A stretch of 64,000 nucleotides of DNA from Iodobacter sp. BJB302 (GTDB lineage Bacteria; Pseudomonadota; Gammaproteobacteria; Burkholderiales; Chitinibacteraceae). Positions 8,388-19,291 of the stretch are shown piece after piece. The notes under the pieces were generated by a model. That model did no database searches. It had not been told where the DNA came from and saw only the letters and a list, made by a program, of their open reading frames with translations. The translations under genes and the position numbers were made by a program. Positions within the stretch are counted from its first letter, which is position 1. Each line of letters starts with the position of its first letter. The stretch lies in the NCBI RefSeq assembly GCF_002735645.1, contig NZ_PDZG01000006.1, positions 1 through 64,000 on the forward strand. Direction: 5' to 3'.

Positions 8388-9707
8388 TTAATTACCTAGC
8401 CAAAGATTTACTGAATTTAGATCTTTTTCAGACAATTCTCCGCTGGTTGCAGCCAATTGCAGACGGGCATACAAATAGGTGTAACGTGCTACGGTAAGGT
8501 CATAACGAGTGGAGAAATAAGTTTGTTCGGCATTAAGTACATCAATCGTTGTACGTACTCCAACTTCTCTGCCTAATTTAGTTGATGCTAATGATGATTC
8601 ACTTGATTTAAGCGCCTGCTGTAAAGCGACAATTTGTGCCGCACCAGAACTCACGCCTAAAAATGCTTGTTTTGTAAATTGAGCCGTATCACGGCGGCTG
8701 GCTTCTACTGTCTGGCGTTGTTGTTCTTTTTTCGCGAGCGCTTCGCGTAATTTGGATGAACGATCCCCCCCCGTATACAAAGGAATTGATAATTGCAAAC
8801 CAATTTGACCCGAGCTGGCACGGTCTAATCCACCCGATTTGGATATGCCGGCTGAATTCCAGGTATTTCCATAACCAGCGGTTAAATCGAGAGTAGGGGA
8901 GCTTTCTAAGCGGTATTTATCAATTTCGCGGCTGGCAACATCTAAGCCTAATTGTTGACCTGCAATCACTAAACTGCCATTGTCACTGCGTTGCAGCCAT
9001 GTATTCATATCATTAGGCTGCGGTGGTACAGGCTGCTGGCGATTGCTGATTGGCTTCAGATTAAGCGGGCTGAGCTGAGTGAGCTGCTCATAGGCATTTC
9101 GTTTAATTGCCATATCATTATGTGCGGCAATTTCAGCTGAGTTGATAGCATCAAAGCGGGCTTGTGCTTCATCTGTATCGGTAATAGTAGAAACACCCAC
9201 TTCAAAAGATTTTTTTGCCTGAGCAAGTTGCTGGGCTACCGCTTCTTTTTGCGCTGTTGTTTGTTTTACTTTTTCTTCTGCTCCCAAAACTTCAAAATAG
9301 GCTTTTGCCACTCGCAGAATTAAGTCTTGTTCCGCTACCCTGAAAATAACTTCGGCCTGTTCGGTTTGTTTTTTTAGCTGATCAGCGCCTGCAAATGCCT
9401 CTGCACGGTAAATAGGCTGGATAAGGCCTAATTTATAGCCATAGCTATTGCCATTTTGGGTGGTGCTGTCAAAGTTTTCAGGGCTGTAGCTTGTTTGCTC
9501 CCGATTGGCGTTGCCAGATAAAGTAATATGCGGCAGTAATAAAGCTTTACCCTGCTCGGCTTTCTCTCTGCCTGCATCAAGCCCTGCGCGGGCAGCGGCA
9601 AAATTAGCGTCGTATTTTTGTGCTGCATGCCATGATTCAAGTAAATCTGCTGCAAAGAGCGGTTGTGAAAGCAGGGCGATGCTCAGTGCAATTAAAGTTT
9701 TGTTCAT
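8388..9707 (-). CDS. TolC-family outer-membrane channel protein
   Basis: 439 residues. An N-terminal signal peptide ends near AQPLFA-type residues (LIALSIALLSQPLFAADLLE). Two OEP repeats with long alpha-helical barrel stretches follow (about 30-215 and 235-430). The order and length fit TolC/CyaE-type trimeric channels. It lies downstream of the RND pump gene in the same direction but beyond a terminator-like hairpin, so it may be transcribed separately. It is the natural outer-membrane partner for the neighbouring MFP-RND pair and possibly for type I exporters. Confidence 0.88.
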   Translation of the reverse strand: MNKTLIALSIALLSQPLFAADLLESWHAAQKYDANFAAARAGLDAGREKAEQGKALLLPHITLSGNANREQTSYSPENFDSTTQNGNSYGYKLGLIQPIYRAEAFAGADQLKKQTEQAEVIFRVAEQDLILRVAKAYFEVLGAEEKVKQTTAQKEAVAQQLAQAKKSFEVGVSTITDTDEAQARFDAINSAEIAAHNDMAIKRNAYEQLTQLSPLNLKPISNRQQPVPPQPNDMNTWLQRSDNGSLVIAGQQLGLDVASREIDKYRLESSPTLDLTAGYGNTWNSAGISKSGGLDRASSGQIGLQLSIPLYTGGDRSSKLREALAKKEQQRQTVEASRRDTAQFTKQAFLGVSSGAAQIVALQQALKSSESSLASTKLGREVGVRTTIDVLNAEQTYFSTRYDLTVARYTYLYARLQLAATSGELSEKDLNSVNLWLGN

Positions 9708-9819
9708 CTTTAGCGTCTCAGGTGTCTGTTAAATAGGCTGTTAAATTTTTATCAGGGCAGTCAGGGCTTTCACGCGCCGGGTATTGTCCTGAGAGTGAAG
9801 CTTTACGGCTGTCAGATCG

Positions 9820-9870
9820 AAAAAAGGGGAATTTGCCTAAGCAAAATAATATCCCCTTTCTTTTTTTTAA
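9820..9870 (-). terminator. Terminator after the RND pump gene
   Basis: Read leftward, AAAGGGGAT and ATTCCCCTTTTTT form the arms of a stem with a loop of about 20 bases and a T-run, just past the RND stop. It separates the tetR-MFP-RND operon from the tolC-like gene. Confidence 0.65.
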
Positions 9871-9906
9871 AATTGTCTTAATTTCGTATGAATTATGTAC
9901 CGGGCA

Positions 9907-12900
9907 TTATACTTTTTTGCTTTCCGGCGGGCTTAGCCTGAACCATGCGGCATACAAAGCGGGTAAAAATAATAGCGTTAAAACGGTAGCAACAAATAAA
10001 CCACCCATAATGGCAATCGCCATTGGCCCCCAGAAAGTGTCACGAGTGAGCGGAATCATGGCCAGAATGGCTGCCGCAGCGGTCAGCATAATAGGCCTGA
10101 AACGCCTTACTGCGGATTCAATCACTGCGGTCCAAGCATCATCCCCTGCCGCGCGGTCCTGCTCAATCTGATCCATCAGAATGACAGAGTTACGCATAAT
10201 CATGCCTGAAAGTGCGATGACGCCCAACATCGCCACAAACCCGAACGGGGCTTGGAACAGCAGCAGGGAAATCGCAACGCCAATCAGGCCAAGCGGGGCG
10301 GTGAGCAGCACCATAATCATGCGCTGAATGCTTTGCAGTTGCAGCATCAGCAGGGTCATGACCACCAGCAGCATCAAGGGCATGACTTTATTGATTGATT
10401 CCTGGCCCGTTGCTGATGACTCCAGCGTGCCGCCGGTTTCAATATGGTAACCCTGTGGCAGCTTCGCTTCGATTTTACGCACCGCAGGCATCAGTGCATT
10501 GCTCACATCAGGGGCTTGGGCACTGCCAGCCACATCCGCACGTACGGTGAGCGTGGCGACCCGGTTACGCCGCCAGATCAGGCTTTCTTCGTTCTCAAGC
10601 CGCAAGGTTGCTAGTTGGGAAAGCGGTACAAATTGCCCTGATGGCAGAGGCACACGTAAATCTTTCAGAAAATCGAGACGGGTGCGCTCGTTACTGGTCA
10701 GGCGGGTGACCACATCGATGCTCTGATCCGCTTCACGATACTGAGTGGCGGTAATGCCGGATACGGCCATTTGCAGGTATGTTGCCAGCTCTTGCGAAGT
10801 CAGCCCCAACTGGCGTAAACGATCTTGCTTTGTTTGCAGCCGGACAACTTTTACTTTTTCACCCCAATCGGTATGAACTTGCCGGGTATGCGGATTCTGG
10901 CGCATTGCATCTGCCACCTGGGCTGCGATGCGGTTCAGCTCGGCAGGGTTTTCTCCGCTGATACGAAACTGCACCGGATAACCCACAGGAGGGCCGTTTT
11001 CCAGCCGGGTGACACGTCCCCGCACCAGCGGGAAATCGTCAGCAAATTTCTGGCTCAGACGTTTGTAAACGTTCTCGCGTACTTTTTCATCCTTGGTCAT
11101 GACGGTGAGCTGGCCAAAGTTTAAGTTGGGCATTTGCTCGTCAAGCGGCAGATAGTAGCGTGGCGAGCCCACACCGATATAGCTGGTCACATGGGCCACA
11201 TCGGGGTCTTTCATTGCAATGGCTTCCATGCGCTTAACCTCGCGCTCGGTGGCTTCATACGAGGCGGTGTAGGGCAGCCACATATCTACCATCAGCTCGG
11301 GTCGTGCAGAGGCCGGGAAGAACTGCTGAGGGATAAAGAGGGCAAAGGTAGCTAGGGCCACCAGAAACGCGCCCAGGGTGGCTGTAATCACTGTTTTGCG
11401 CCAGGTGACGCACCATGTCACCAGCTTGCGAAAACGCGCGTAAAAACCACCCTGATACACATCGTGCTCTTCATGGCGCGGTGTTTCCGGCAGCAGGTGA
11501 TAGCCCATATAGGGGGTGAACACCACGGCCACAATCCAGGAAAGCACAAGGGCAATACCAATCACCGCAAAAATCGAGAAGGTATATTCACCCGCATCTG
11601 ATTTGGCCAGCCCCACAGGCAAGAAGCCGGCTGCTGTAATCAGAGTGCCAGTGAGCATGGGAAAAGCGGTGGAGGTATAGGCAAAAGTGGCCGCATCAAA
11701 ACGGCTCCAGCCCTGCTCCAGCTTCAATGCCATCATTTCCACGGCAATAATGGCATCGTCCACCAGTAAGCCCAGCGCGATCACCAGTGCGCCCAGCGAA
11801 ATCCTTTGCAGCTCCAAATTGAAAATATTCATGCCAAGAAAGGTGAGCAACAAAACCAGCGGGATAGACAATGCCACCACAATCCCGGTACGCCAGCCTA
11901 GGCTTAAAAAGCTCACTGCCAGTACAATCACTACCGCTTCCAGCAGTGATTTCATAAAAATATGAATGGCGTTTTTCACCACGGCAGGCTGGTCAGAAAT
12001 GGTATGAATTTCAATCCCTACAGGCAGGTTGCTTCTGATTTTGGCTAATGACGCGTCAATTTGCTGGCCCATCTTTACGACATCGCCACCTTTACGCATG
12101 GAGATTCCAAGGCCAACCGCATCCTGCCCCTGATAGCGCATTTTGGTTTGTGGCGGGTCAATTGTGGCCCGGAATATCTGTGCAATATCGCCCAGCAGGA
12201 AGGTTTTTCCTGCCACGGTAATGGGAAGGCTGCGCAGGTGATCTACGGCATTAAAGCCGCCGCTTACGCGTAAATATACGTGTTCATCTTTGCCTTCAAT
12301 GGCCCCCGCCGGGGTTACGGTATTGGTGGCTGCAATAACTTTATTAATTTGAAAAGGCGAAATACCAAGGCTGGCCAGCTTGGCATTGGAGTATTCCACA
12401 TAGATTTTTTCATCCTGCTGGCCAATAAGCAGTGCCTTGTTTACATCTGGAATACGCAGCAGTTCGGTGCGGGCCAGCTCGATATATTTCTTAAGCTCAG
12501 GATAGGTAAACCCATCACCTGTAAATGCATAGAGATTGCCATAGGTGTCGCCAAACTCGTCATTAAAGAAGGGGCCGGATACACCAGGGGGGAGTTTGCC
12601 TTTTGCATCGTTAATGCGCTTTCTGACCTGATACCAGGCATCGGCCACATTATTTTTCTGATCTTCGTGCAACATAATCGTGATCAGTGATTCGCCGCTG
12701 CGGGAGTAGCTTTTGGTGAAGTGAATATAAGCGATACCCTGCAGCGCTTCTTCCAGCTTATCGGTCACCTGCTGCTCCATTTCTGGCGCACTGGCGCCAG
12801 GCCAGAAGCTTCTGACCACCATGGCTTTGAAAGTGAATTCCGGGTCTTCCTTCATGCCCAGCTTGCCATAGGCCAGAATACCGCCAAGAGTCAGTACGAC

Positions 12901-12984
12901 CATCAGATACAGCACAAGCGACTGATGCTTGAGTGCCCAGGCTGAGAGGTTAAAGCGTTGCTTAGTAAGATCAGGTTTTTCCAC
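9907..12984 (-). CDS. RND-superfamily efflux permease (AcrB/HAE1-like)
   Basis: 1025 residues from a GTG start that has an AGGGAG site and begins 4 bp after the MFP stop. The longer ATG frame would overlap the MFP gene by about 80 bp and is disfavoured. It has the 12-helix RND layout: TM1 near residue 20, a large periplasmic domain, TM2-6 (about 330-560) with the proton-relay pair in ALGLLVDDAIIAVEMM, a second periplasmic domain, then TM8-12 from about 850. It drives drug or solvent export by proton antiport across the inner membrane. The substrate cannot be read from sequence. Confidence 0.9.
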   Translation of the reverse strand: MEKPDLTKQRFNLSAWALKHQSLVLYLMVVLTLGGILAYGKLGMKEDPEFTFKAMVVRSFWPGASAPEMEQQVTDKLEEALQGIAYIHFTKSYSRSGESLITIMLHEDQKNNVADAWYQVRKRINDAKGKLPPGVSGPFFNDEFGDTYGNLYAFTGDGFTYPELKKYIELARTELLRIPDVNKALLIGQQDEKIYVEYSNAKLASLGISPFQINKVIAATNTVTPAGAIEGKDEHVYLRVSGGFNAVDHLRSLPITVAGKTFLLGDIAQIFRATIDPPQTKMRYQGQDAVGLGISMRKGGDVVKMGQQIDASLAKIRSNLPVGIEIHTISDQPAVVKNAIHIFMKSLLEAVVIVLAVSFLSLGWRTGIVVALSIPLVLLLTFLGMNIFNLELQRISLGALVIALGLLVDDAIIAVEMMALKLEQGWSRFDAATFAYTSTAFPMLTGTLITAAGFLPVGLAKSDAGEYTFSIFAVIGIALVLSWIVAVVFTPYMGYHLLPETPRHEEHDVYQGGFYARFRKLVTWCVTWRKTVITATLGAFLVALATFALFIPQQFFPASARPELMVDMWLPYTASYEATEREVKRMEAIAMKDPDVAHVTSYIGVGSPRYYLPLDEQMPNLNFGQLTVMTKDEKVRENVYKRLSQKFADDFPLVRGRVTRLENGPPVGYPVQFRISGENPAELNRIAAQVADAMRQNPHTRQVHTDWGEKVKVVRLQTKQDRLRQLGLTSQELATYLQMAVSGITATQYREADQSIDVVTRLTSNERTRLDFLKDLRVPLPSGQFVPLSQLATLRLENEESLIWRRNRVATLTVRADVAGSAQAPDVSNALMPAVRKIEAKLPQGYHIETGGTLESSATGQESINKVMPLMLLVVMTLLMLQLQSIQRMIMVLLTAPLGLIGVAISLLLFQAPFGFVAMLGVIALSGMIMRNSVILMDQIEQDRAAGDDAWTAVIESAVRRFRPIMLTAAAAILAMIPLTRDTFWGPMAIAIMGGLFVATVLTLLFLPALYAAWFRLSPPESKKV

Positions 12985-12988
12985 GATG

Positions 12989-14071
12989 TTATTCTCCCTG
13001 AGCAGGCAGCAGTCTGACTGCTTGCCCTTCACGCAAGAGATGCACGCCCGCAGTAACCACAACATCACCGGCTTTTAGCCCCTTAACCTGAACTTGTTCA
13101 CTATTTTTGTGCTGAGCATCGATTTGCGCATCAATCGGCTTGCTTTTTACACGCTGGTTTTCCACCAGCCATACACGCTGCTCTTTGTCTTTTCCATAAA
13201 TGGCGGTCAGAGGCAGGGTGGTTGAGTTTTCGGCATGGCTGTTTTGGCTGCTTTTCACTGTGGCGCTCATGCCTAAACGAATTTCCGCAGACGGATTTTC
13301 TAATGACACTTTGGCGCGGTAAGTACGGCTGAGCGGATCGGCTGCGGGTGAGACTTCACGCACCTTGCCGTTAAAGGATTTTCCCGGCAGAGCCCAGAAG
13401 CTGATTTCTGTTTTTTGGCCGGGTTTTAAATCTGTGCTGCGGGCTTCTGGTAAATCAATAAAGACCTCTGTTTCGCCTGCTTTGGCTAACTGCACGACAG
13501 GCTGCCCGGCTGCTAATACCTGGCCTGGCTCAGCGAGTGTGGCAGTAATGACGCCATCGCTGGTGGCCAACAGCGTGGTATAGCCCGCCTGATTCTGGGC
13601 GACTTGCTGCTGTGATTGCGCTTGAACTAATTGCTTTTGCGCGGCAATGACAGCTGTTTGACGGCGGTCGACATCGGCCTGGCTTACAAATTTTTTGGCC
13701 AGCAGCTCTTGTGAGCGGCTGAGATCAAGCTTGAGCTGATCGAGCTGGCTTTGTGCCGATTCAGTTTGTGCTTTTGCGGCGGCGGCATTGAGCACCATAT
13801 CTTGTGCATCAATTCTGGCCAGCGGCGTGCCCGTTTTTACTTCTGCACCAATATCGACTAAACGGCTGATCAGCTTGCCCGGAATTCTAAATCCAAGGGC
13901 GCTTTCCTGGCGGGCATGCAGCTCACCGGAGAATTCTGCATGGCTGTTTGCAGTGCCGGCGGCGAGGGTAATGGTACGGACGGGGCGAATTTCTTCCTGA
14001 GGCCTGGCTTCTTCCTTGCAGGCGCTTAAGAGTGCTGCACTCACTAGCAGCAGCGGAATTGCTTTATTCAT
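12989..14071 (-). CDS. Periplasmic adaptor (membrane fusion) lipoprotein of an RND pump
   Basis: 360 residues from the ATG that overlaps the tetR stop by 8 bp. The N-terminus is a lipoprotein signal (LLLVSAALLSAC, lipid-bearing Cys about residue 17). It is followed by split lipoyl halves (about 45-75 and 150-185) around a coiled-coil hairpin rich in Gln (residues 85-150), a beta-barrel domain and a membrane-proximal domain ending in VTAGVHLLREGQAV. This is the AcrA/MexA layout, linking the inner-membrane RND protein to a TolC-type channel. Translational coupling to tetR and a 4-bp gap to the pump gene imply one operon. Confidence 0.9.
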   Translation of the reverse strand: MNKAIPLLLVSAALLSACKEEARPQEEIRPVRTITLAAGTANSHAEFSGELHARQESALGFRIPGKLISRLVDIGAEVKTGTPLARIDAQDMVLNAAAAKAQTESAQSQLDQLKLDLSRSQELLAKKFVSQADVDRRQTAVIAAQKQLVQAQSQQQVAQNQAGYTTLLATSDGVITATLAEPGQVLAAGQPVVQLAKAGETEVFIDLPEARSTDLKPGQKTEISFWALPGKSFNGKVREVSPAADPLSRTYRAKVSLENPSAEIRLGMSATVKSSQNSHAENSTTLPLTAIYGKDKEQRVWLVENQRVKSKPIDAQIDAQHKNSEQVQVKGLKAGDVVVTAGVHLLREGQAVRLLPAQGE

Positions 14072-14705
14072 GTGCTTGATCCTTGGGTGAGGCCAGCAGG
14101 CCGTTAAGGAGGAGGTCAATTGTGGTATTCAGAAATCTTTCGGGCTCTAAAGTCGCAGGCAGGCAGTTGATGAGTGAGTGTTTCATCAGCATGGCAACGA
14201 TAATGGGGGATGAAATCACCTCGATGGCGTAATCAATATCGGCTACTTTGAATTCGCCACTGGCCATTCCACGCTCCAGAATGTGCCGCAAAATTTTATT
14301 GCCGGGGGTGACAAATTCTTCCTGGTATATTTTTGCGATTTGAGGGAAGTTGCTGCCCTCTGCAATCATCAGTTTAGGAAAAGCGGAAAGCTGGGTTTCC
14401 CCCATCGCCTGCCACCATGTTTTAAGCATGGCCTTAAGTAAGTCGGCTGAACTGCCTTGAAAGCTTGCAAGCAACTCATGGCCTATAGTAAGCTGCGGTA
14501 ATAATATCTCACGCATTACCGCTTCGAATATCTCTTCTTTGCCTGCAAAGTAAATATATGGCGTGCCACAGGTTACACCTGCCGCTTTTGCGATATCTGT
14601 CATTTTAGTTGCGGCAAAACCTTTGCTGACAAACAGCCCTAATGCCGCTTCTAAAATTTCCTGCGGGCGGGCTTCTTTCCTGCGGGTCCAGCGTTTACAT
14701 AACAT
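14064..14705 (-). CDS. TetR-family repressor of the efflux operon
   Basis: 213 residues from the chosen ATG. The open frame extends 21 codons further, but that part covers the operator and has no ribosome-binding site. Residues 12-58 carry the TetR HTH (ILEAALGLFVSKGFAATKMT then DIAKAAGVTCGTPYIYFAGKEEIF). The C-terminal ligand-binding part is of the AcrR-like general type. It is the first gene of the leftward tetR-MFP-RND operon and most likely represses its own operon through the palindrome just upstream. The inducer is unknown. Confidence 0.88.
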   Translation of the reverse strand: MLCKRWTRRKEARPQEILEAALGLFVSKGFAATKMTDIAKAAGVTCGTPYIYFAGKEEIFEAVMREILLPQLTIGHELLASFQGSSADLLKAMLKTWWQAMGETQLSAFPKLMIAEGSNFPQIAKIYQEEFVTPGNKILRHILERGMASGEFKVADIDYAIEVISSPIIVAMLMKHSLINCLPATLEPERFLNTTIDLLLNGLLASPKDQAHE

Positions 14706-14724
14706 GATGAACCTGTAATTAATA

Positions 14725-14742
14725 AATAAATATTCATTTATT
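14725..14742 (-). promoter_or_regulatory. Probable TetR operator
   Basis: Perfect 7-bp inverted repeat AATAAAT-ATTC-ATTTATT lying 20-37 bp upstream of the tetR start. Its position and the AATAAAT/ATTTATT arms resemble operators of RND-linked TetR repressors. Binding by the adjacent regulator is inference. Confidence 0.65.
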
Positions 14743-14838
14743 ATTGGGGGACTGACTATTTTTGTCAAAAATAAAGCGCGGGCAGGCTTGAGACTGTTAG
14801 AATTCTGCTCAAACTCCAGAGCAGCCCGCCGGGCTTAG

Positions 14839-15873
<1,035 letters not shown>

Positions 15874-16043
15874 ATTCTGCAGATCAACCTGGCCAGAGTA
15901 TGCAGATTTTGTATTCTCTGCTGCCCCGGCCGGGTTTTATGGTTGTTGATCTTGTTTTTTTGTGAAAAGTAAACTACGTCTTCCTTGCATGTTACGTTTG
16001 GCCTACTAAAGTTAAACTTCAAAGCCATCAGGGAGATGCCCGT

Positions 16044-16475
16044 ATGAAAACAGCACGCCAGCTGCTCGCAGAAAAAGCCATAGATAATATTTTGTCAGTT
16101 ACTCCGCAGGCTTCGGTTTATCAGGCTTTACAGATGCTTGCAGAAAAAAATATTGGTGCATTGCTGGTGATGGAAGAAAACCACCTGGTTGGGATTTTTT
16201 CAGAGCGTGATTACGCCAGAAAAGTGATTCTGATGGGCAAAACTTCGGCGGGCACGCCAGTATCAGAAATCATGACCCGCAAATTGCTCTGTGTGCCGCC
16301 AACGGCCACCATTGATGAATGTATGGCCATCATGAGCGAAAAACGTATTCGCCACTTGCCCGTTTTAGACGGCGATAAAGTATTAGGTGTGTTATCGATT
16401 GGCGATCTGGTTCGGGAAATTATCGAAGAGCAAAAATTTACGATTGCCCAGCTGGAGCACTATATCCATTCCTGA
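16044..16475 (+). CDS. Stand-alone CBS-domain pair protein
   Basis: 143 residues made almost entirely of two CBS motifs (residues about 10-65 and 75-130; IFSERDYARKVILMGK and KRIRHLPVLDGDKVLGVLSI). Such Bateman modules bind adenosyl nucleotides such as AMP, ATP or SAM and usually regulate a partner. No catalytic domain is attached, so the partner is unknown. The gene has a GGGAG site and ends at a good terminator. Confidence 0.9.
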   Translation: MKTARQLLAEKAIDNILSVTPQASVYQALQMLAEKNIGALLVMEENHLVGIFSERDYARKVILMGKTSAGTPVSEIMTRKLLCVPPTATIDECMAIMSEKRIRHLPVLDGDKVLGVLSIGDLVREIIEEQKFTIAQLEHYIHS

Positions 16476-16497
16476 GCGGCCTGCTCAGCCACCCGCA

Positions 16498-16522
16498 AGA
16501 CCAGCAAGGCTGGTCTTTTTTT
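16498..16522 (+). terminator. Rho-independent terminator
   Basis: Stem AGACCAGC / GCTGGTCT with an AAG loop followed by a run of seven T residues, 23 bp after the CBS gene stop. Confidence 0.9.
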
Positions 16523-16533
16523 ACGCTGAAATA

Positions 16534-17184
16534 ATGAAACCCGTCTGGATTTTTGACCTCGATAACACCTTACACAATGCCGATTTGCATGCTTTTCCGG
16601 TGATCAACCGGGCCATGACGGCTTATCTTGCCCACCACTTACAATTGAGTGAGCAGGCGGCTACGGATTTACGTGTTGATTATTGGTTGCGCTACGGGGC
16701 AACAATGCTGGGCTTGCGTCGTCACCACCCGCATATTAATCCACGGCATTTTTTGCTTTTGTCTCATCCCCTCAATGAGCTGCTGAGAATCGTGCATCCC
16801 ATGCCTGGTTTATCTGTAGCGATAAGAAGCCTGCCAGGCGAGAAGCTGCTTTTTACAAACGGCGCGCGCCATTACGCGCTGGCGATGCTGCTGGCGCTGG
16901 GAATCGACGATTGCTTCAGTGCCGTGGTGAGCGTAGAAGATGTCGATCTGATTCCCAAGCCGCATATTGCGGCTTATCGCAGGCTACTGGCGCGTTTCAG
17001 GCTGGACCCGCGCCGCTGCATTCTGGTTGAAGACACCCTGGAAAACCTGAAAACGGCTAAACAGCTGGGCATGAAAACAGTCTGGATTAACCCGCGCAGC
17101 TATGGGGCAGGCGTGGTTGATTTAAGCATCTCCAAACTGGGCGATATTGCTAAGCGCGGGCGCTGGCTTTACGCAGGAAAATGA
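16534..17184 (+). CDS. HAD-superfamily hydrolase, pyrimidine 5'-nucleotidase type (SDT1-like)
   Basis: 216 residues. HAD motif I is WIFDLDNTLHNAD near residue 5, motif II is LLFTNG near 105, the motif III lysine is in LIPKPHIAAY near 145, and motif IV is CILVEDTLENLKTA near 165. The DLDNTL variant and the helical cap with YWLRYGATMLGL are typical of SDT1/pyrimidine-5'-nucleotidases that dephosphorylate UMP or CMP. The start follows a terminator by 12 bp with no strong ribosome-binding site. The exact substrate is not provable here. Confidence 0.82.
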   Translation: MKPVWIFDLDNTLHNADLHAFPVINRAMTAYLAHHLQLSEQAATDLRVDYWLRYGATMLGLRRHHPHINPRHFLLLSHPLNELLRIVHPMPGLSVAIRSLPGEKLLFTNGARHYALAMLLALGIDDCFSAVVSVEDVDLIPKPHIAAYRRLLARFRLDPRRCILVEDTLENLKTAKQLGMKTVWINPRSYGAGVVDLSISKLGDIAKRGRWLYAGK

Positions 17185-17309
17185 TCAGGTGTTGCGAAGT
17201 GCTGAAATTAAATGCTGTGAGAAATAGTAAATTTGCACACTTCTTCTGCCTCATGTAATTTACTTGGCATAAGGCATTTGCCAACTTATATAAGTCACCG
17301 GAGAGCACC

Positions 17310-19157
17310 TTGGAAGCAGCACGTCAGCTATTTGCCGCACTCAATCGCGACTATCTTGCCGTTCATAAAACCAAAGAAGATTTGTTTTGGGATACTTACA
17401 TGGCCGTTTCTGACGATCATGATGGCTTTGCCAAAGCAGAAGAAGCCTATAAAAATTTTATTTCTGATCCGGTAAAGCTGGCTGAAGTGCGTGAGGCACT
17501 GGCGCGTTTAAAAACGACCGGTGCTGCTGAGCTTAAGCATGGCCTGCAAGGCTGGCTGGCGCTGTTTGAAAGCAATATTATCGACAGCGATGAAGCGCGT
17601 ACTTTAATGAGCCAGCTGATTGCTCAGGAAGCCGCATTGTTTGCGAAAAAGCGCGATTATGTGCAAACGCATATCAATGAGAAAGGCGAGCGCGAGGAAG
17701 CCACACAAAGCACGCTGGCGACCAATATGTCGACAAATCCATCTGAAGCGGCGCGTAAAAGCTCGTTTGATGCGATGGCAGGGCTTGAGCATTGGGTGCT
17801 GGAAAACGGCTTTTTAGAGATTGTGAAGCAGCGCAATGCCTTTGCCCGCGCCCAGGGTTTTTCTGATTATTTTGCATATAAAGTGCGTAAGAATGAGCAG
17901 ATGTCGGTCGAAGAATTATTTGCCATTCTGGATGATTTTGAGCTGCGTACCCGCGAAGCTAATCAGCGTGGCTTACAGGAGTTGGCACAGCAGCATGGTA
18001 AAGACGCGCTGCTGCCATGGAATTTCCGCTACACCATCAGCGGAGATGTTGCCCGCCAGATGGATCCTTACCTGCCTTTTGCGAAAGGGCTGGAGCGCTG
18101 GGTAGAAAGCTTTCGCAAGCTGGGTATCTCTTACCGCGGTGCCACCATGCAGCTGGATTTGCTGGAGCGTAAGGGTAAGTACCAGAATGGCTTTTGCCAT
18201 GGCCCGATTCCATCCTTTTTTGAGGCGGATGGCCGCTGGGTAGCTGGGCAGATTAACTTTACAGCCGAAGCCAAGCCTGATCAGGTAGGCAGCGGTGCCC
18301 GCGCAATCAATACCCTGTTCCACGAAGGCGGGCATGCGGCGCACTTTGCTAATGTGACGCAGAATTCACCTTGTTTCTCACAAGAATTCGCACCGACCTC
18401 CATGGCTTATGCTGAAACGCAATCCATGTTTTGCGACAGCCTGCTGGAAGATGCAGACTGGCTGAAGCGCTACGCTAAAAATGCGGCCGGTGAATCCGTA
18501 CCGAATGATTTGATTAAAGCGCGGATCGAAAAAAGCCAGCCCTTTGCAGCGCTGAACGAGCGCAATATTCTGGTGGTGCCTTATTTTGAACGCGCCTTGT
18601 ACCTGCTTTCTGATGCTGAGCTAAAGGCAGAAAATGTCTTAGCTCTGGCCCGCGAATTTGAAATGAAAATCCTGGGCCTGGAGCTGGCTCCTCGCCCATT
18701 ACTGGCTATTCCGCATCTTTTGAATCAGGAATCGGCGGCGGCTTATCATGGCTATTTACTGGCCAATATGGCGGTTTATCAGACCCGCGCATTCTTTGAG
18801 CGCGAATATGGCTATCTCACCGATAACCCGCAGATTGGCCCATTGTTAGCTAAGCATTACTGGGCGCCGGGCAACAGCATCAATCACAATGCCACGCTGA
18901 TCAGCCTGACGGGTGAAGCCTTTAATGCCAAGTATTTAGCCAATGCATGTAATCAGACGGTGGAAGCAGCATGGGCTGATGCACTGGCGCAAATTAACTC
19001 AGCAGCAAGCCGGGTTTACCCTGAATCCCCGCTTAAAAATCTGGATGCACATATTCGCATCGTGCATGGCGCGGAGCTCTTGGCAGATAACACGCAATCA
19101 GACGCGCAAATGTTTGCGGACTTTGAGCGTGTGGTGAGCGAGCGTTACGGGGTTTGA
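17310..19157 (+). CDS. M3-family zinc metallopeptidase
   Basis: 615 residues from a TTG start with a CGGAGAG ribosome-binding site. The zinc motif HEGGH is at residues 338-342 and the third ligand Glu should follow in the [20 protein letters not shown] segment near 365-380. The all-helical body matches thimet-type oligopeptidases (M3), which cut short cytosolic peptides. It is shorter than PrlC/Dcp (about 680) and the HEGGHAAHF wording differs from their HEFGH, so it belongs to another M3 branch. No signal peptide. Confidence 0.85.
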   Translation: MEAARQLFAALNRDYLAVHKTKEDLFWDTYMAVSDDHDGFAKAEEAYKNFISDPVKLAEVREALARLKTTGAAELKHGLQGWLALFESNIIDSDEARTLMSQLIAQEAALFAKKRDYVQTHINEKGEREEATQSTLATNMSTNPSEAARKSSFDAMAGLEHWVLENGFLEIVKQRNAFARAQGFSDYFAYKVRKNEQMSVEELFAILDDFELRTREANQRGLQELAQQHGKDALLPWNFRYTISGDVARQMDPYLPFAKGLERWVESFRKLGISYRGATMQLDLLERKGKYQNGFCHGPIPSFFEADGRWVAGQINFTAEAKPDQVGSGARAINTLFHEGGHAAHFANVTQNSPCFSQEFAPTSMAYAETQSMFCDSLLEDADWLKRYAKNAAGESVPNDLIKARIEKSQPFAALNERNILVVPYFERALYLLSDAELKAENVLALAREFEMKILGLELAPRPLLAIPHLLNQESAAAYHGYLLANMAVYQTRAFFEREYGYLTDNPQIGPLLAKHYWAPGNSINHNATLISLTGEAFNAKYLANACNQTVEAAWADALAQINSAASRVYPESPLKNLDAHIRIVHGAELLADNTQSDAQMFADFERVVSERYGV

Positions 19158-19175
19158 TTTTTTTTGGTGGAAATA

Positions 19176-19291
19176 GGGAGTGGTGAGTAGGGAGTGGTGA
19201 GTTGCTTTACTTGGGGATGAGGCTAAATTTCCCAACTCCCAACTCCCAACTCCCAACTCCCAACTCCCAACTCCCAACTCCCAACTCCCAA
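19176..19291. repeat. Short tandem repeats: 14-mer x2 and CCCAACT heptamer x8
   Basis: 19176-19203 is two copies of a 14-base unit GGGAGTGGTGAGTW. 19231-19291 is eight perfect tandem CCCAACT heptamers plus a partial ninth. The heptamer block ends exactly where the LysE gene's stop codon begins on the other strand. A reverse-strand reading gives a spurious repetitive WELGVGS peptide. Confidence 0.95.

Noticed and set aside
12985-13068. N-terminal extension of the RND pump to an upstream ATG
   Set aside because: It would overlap the MFP gene by about 80 bp; a GTG with a good AGGGAG site lies at 12984 and gives the normal RND length.
19231-19291. CRISPR array
   Set aside because: Perfect 7-bp tandem units without spacers; no cas genes anywhere in the window.
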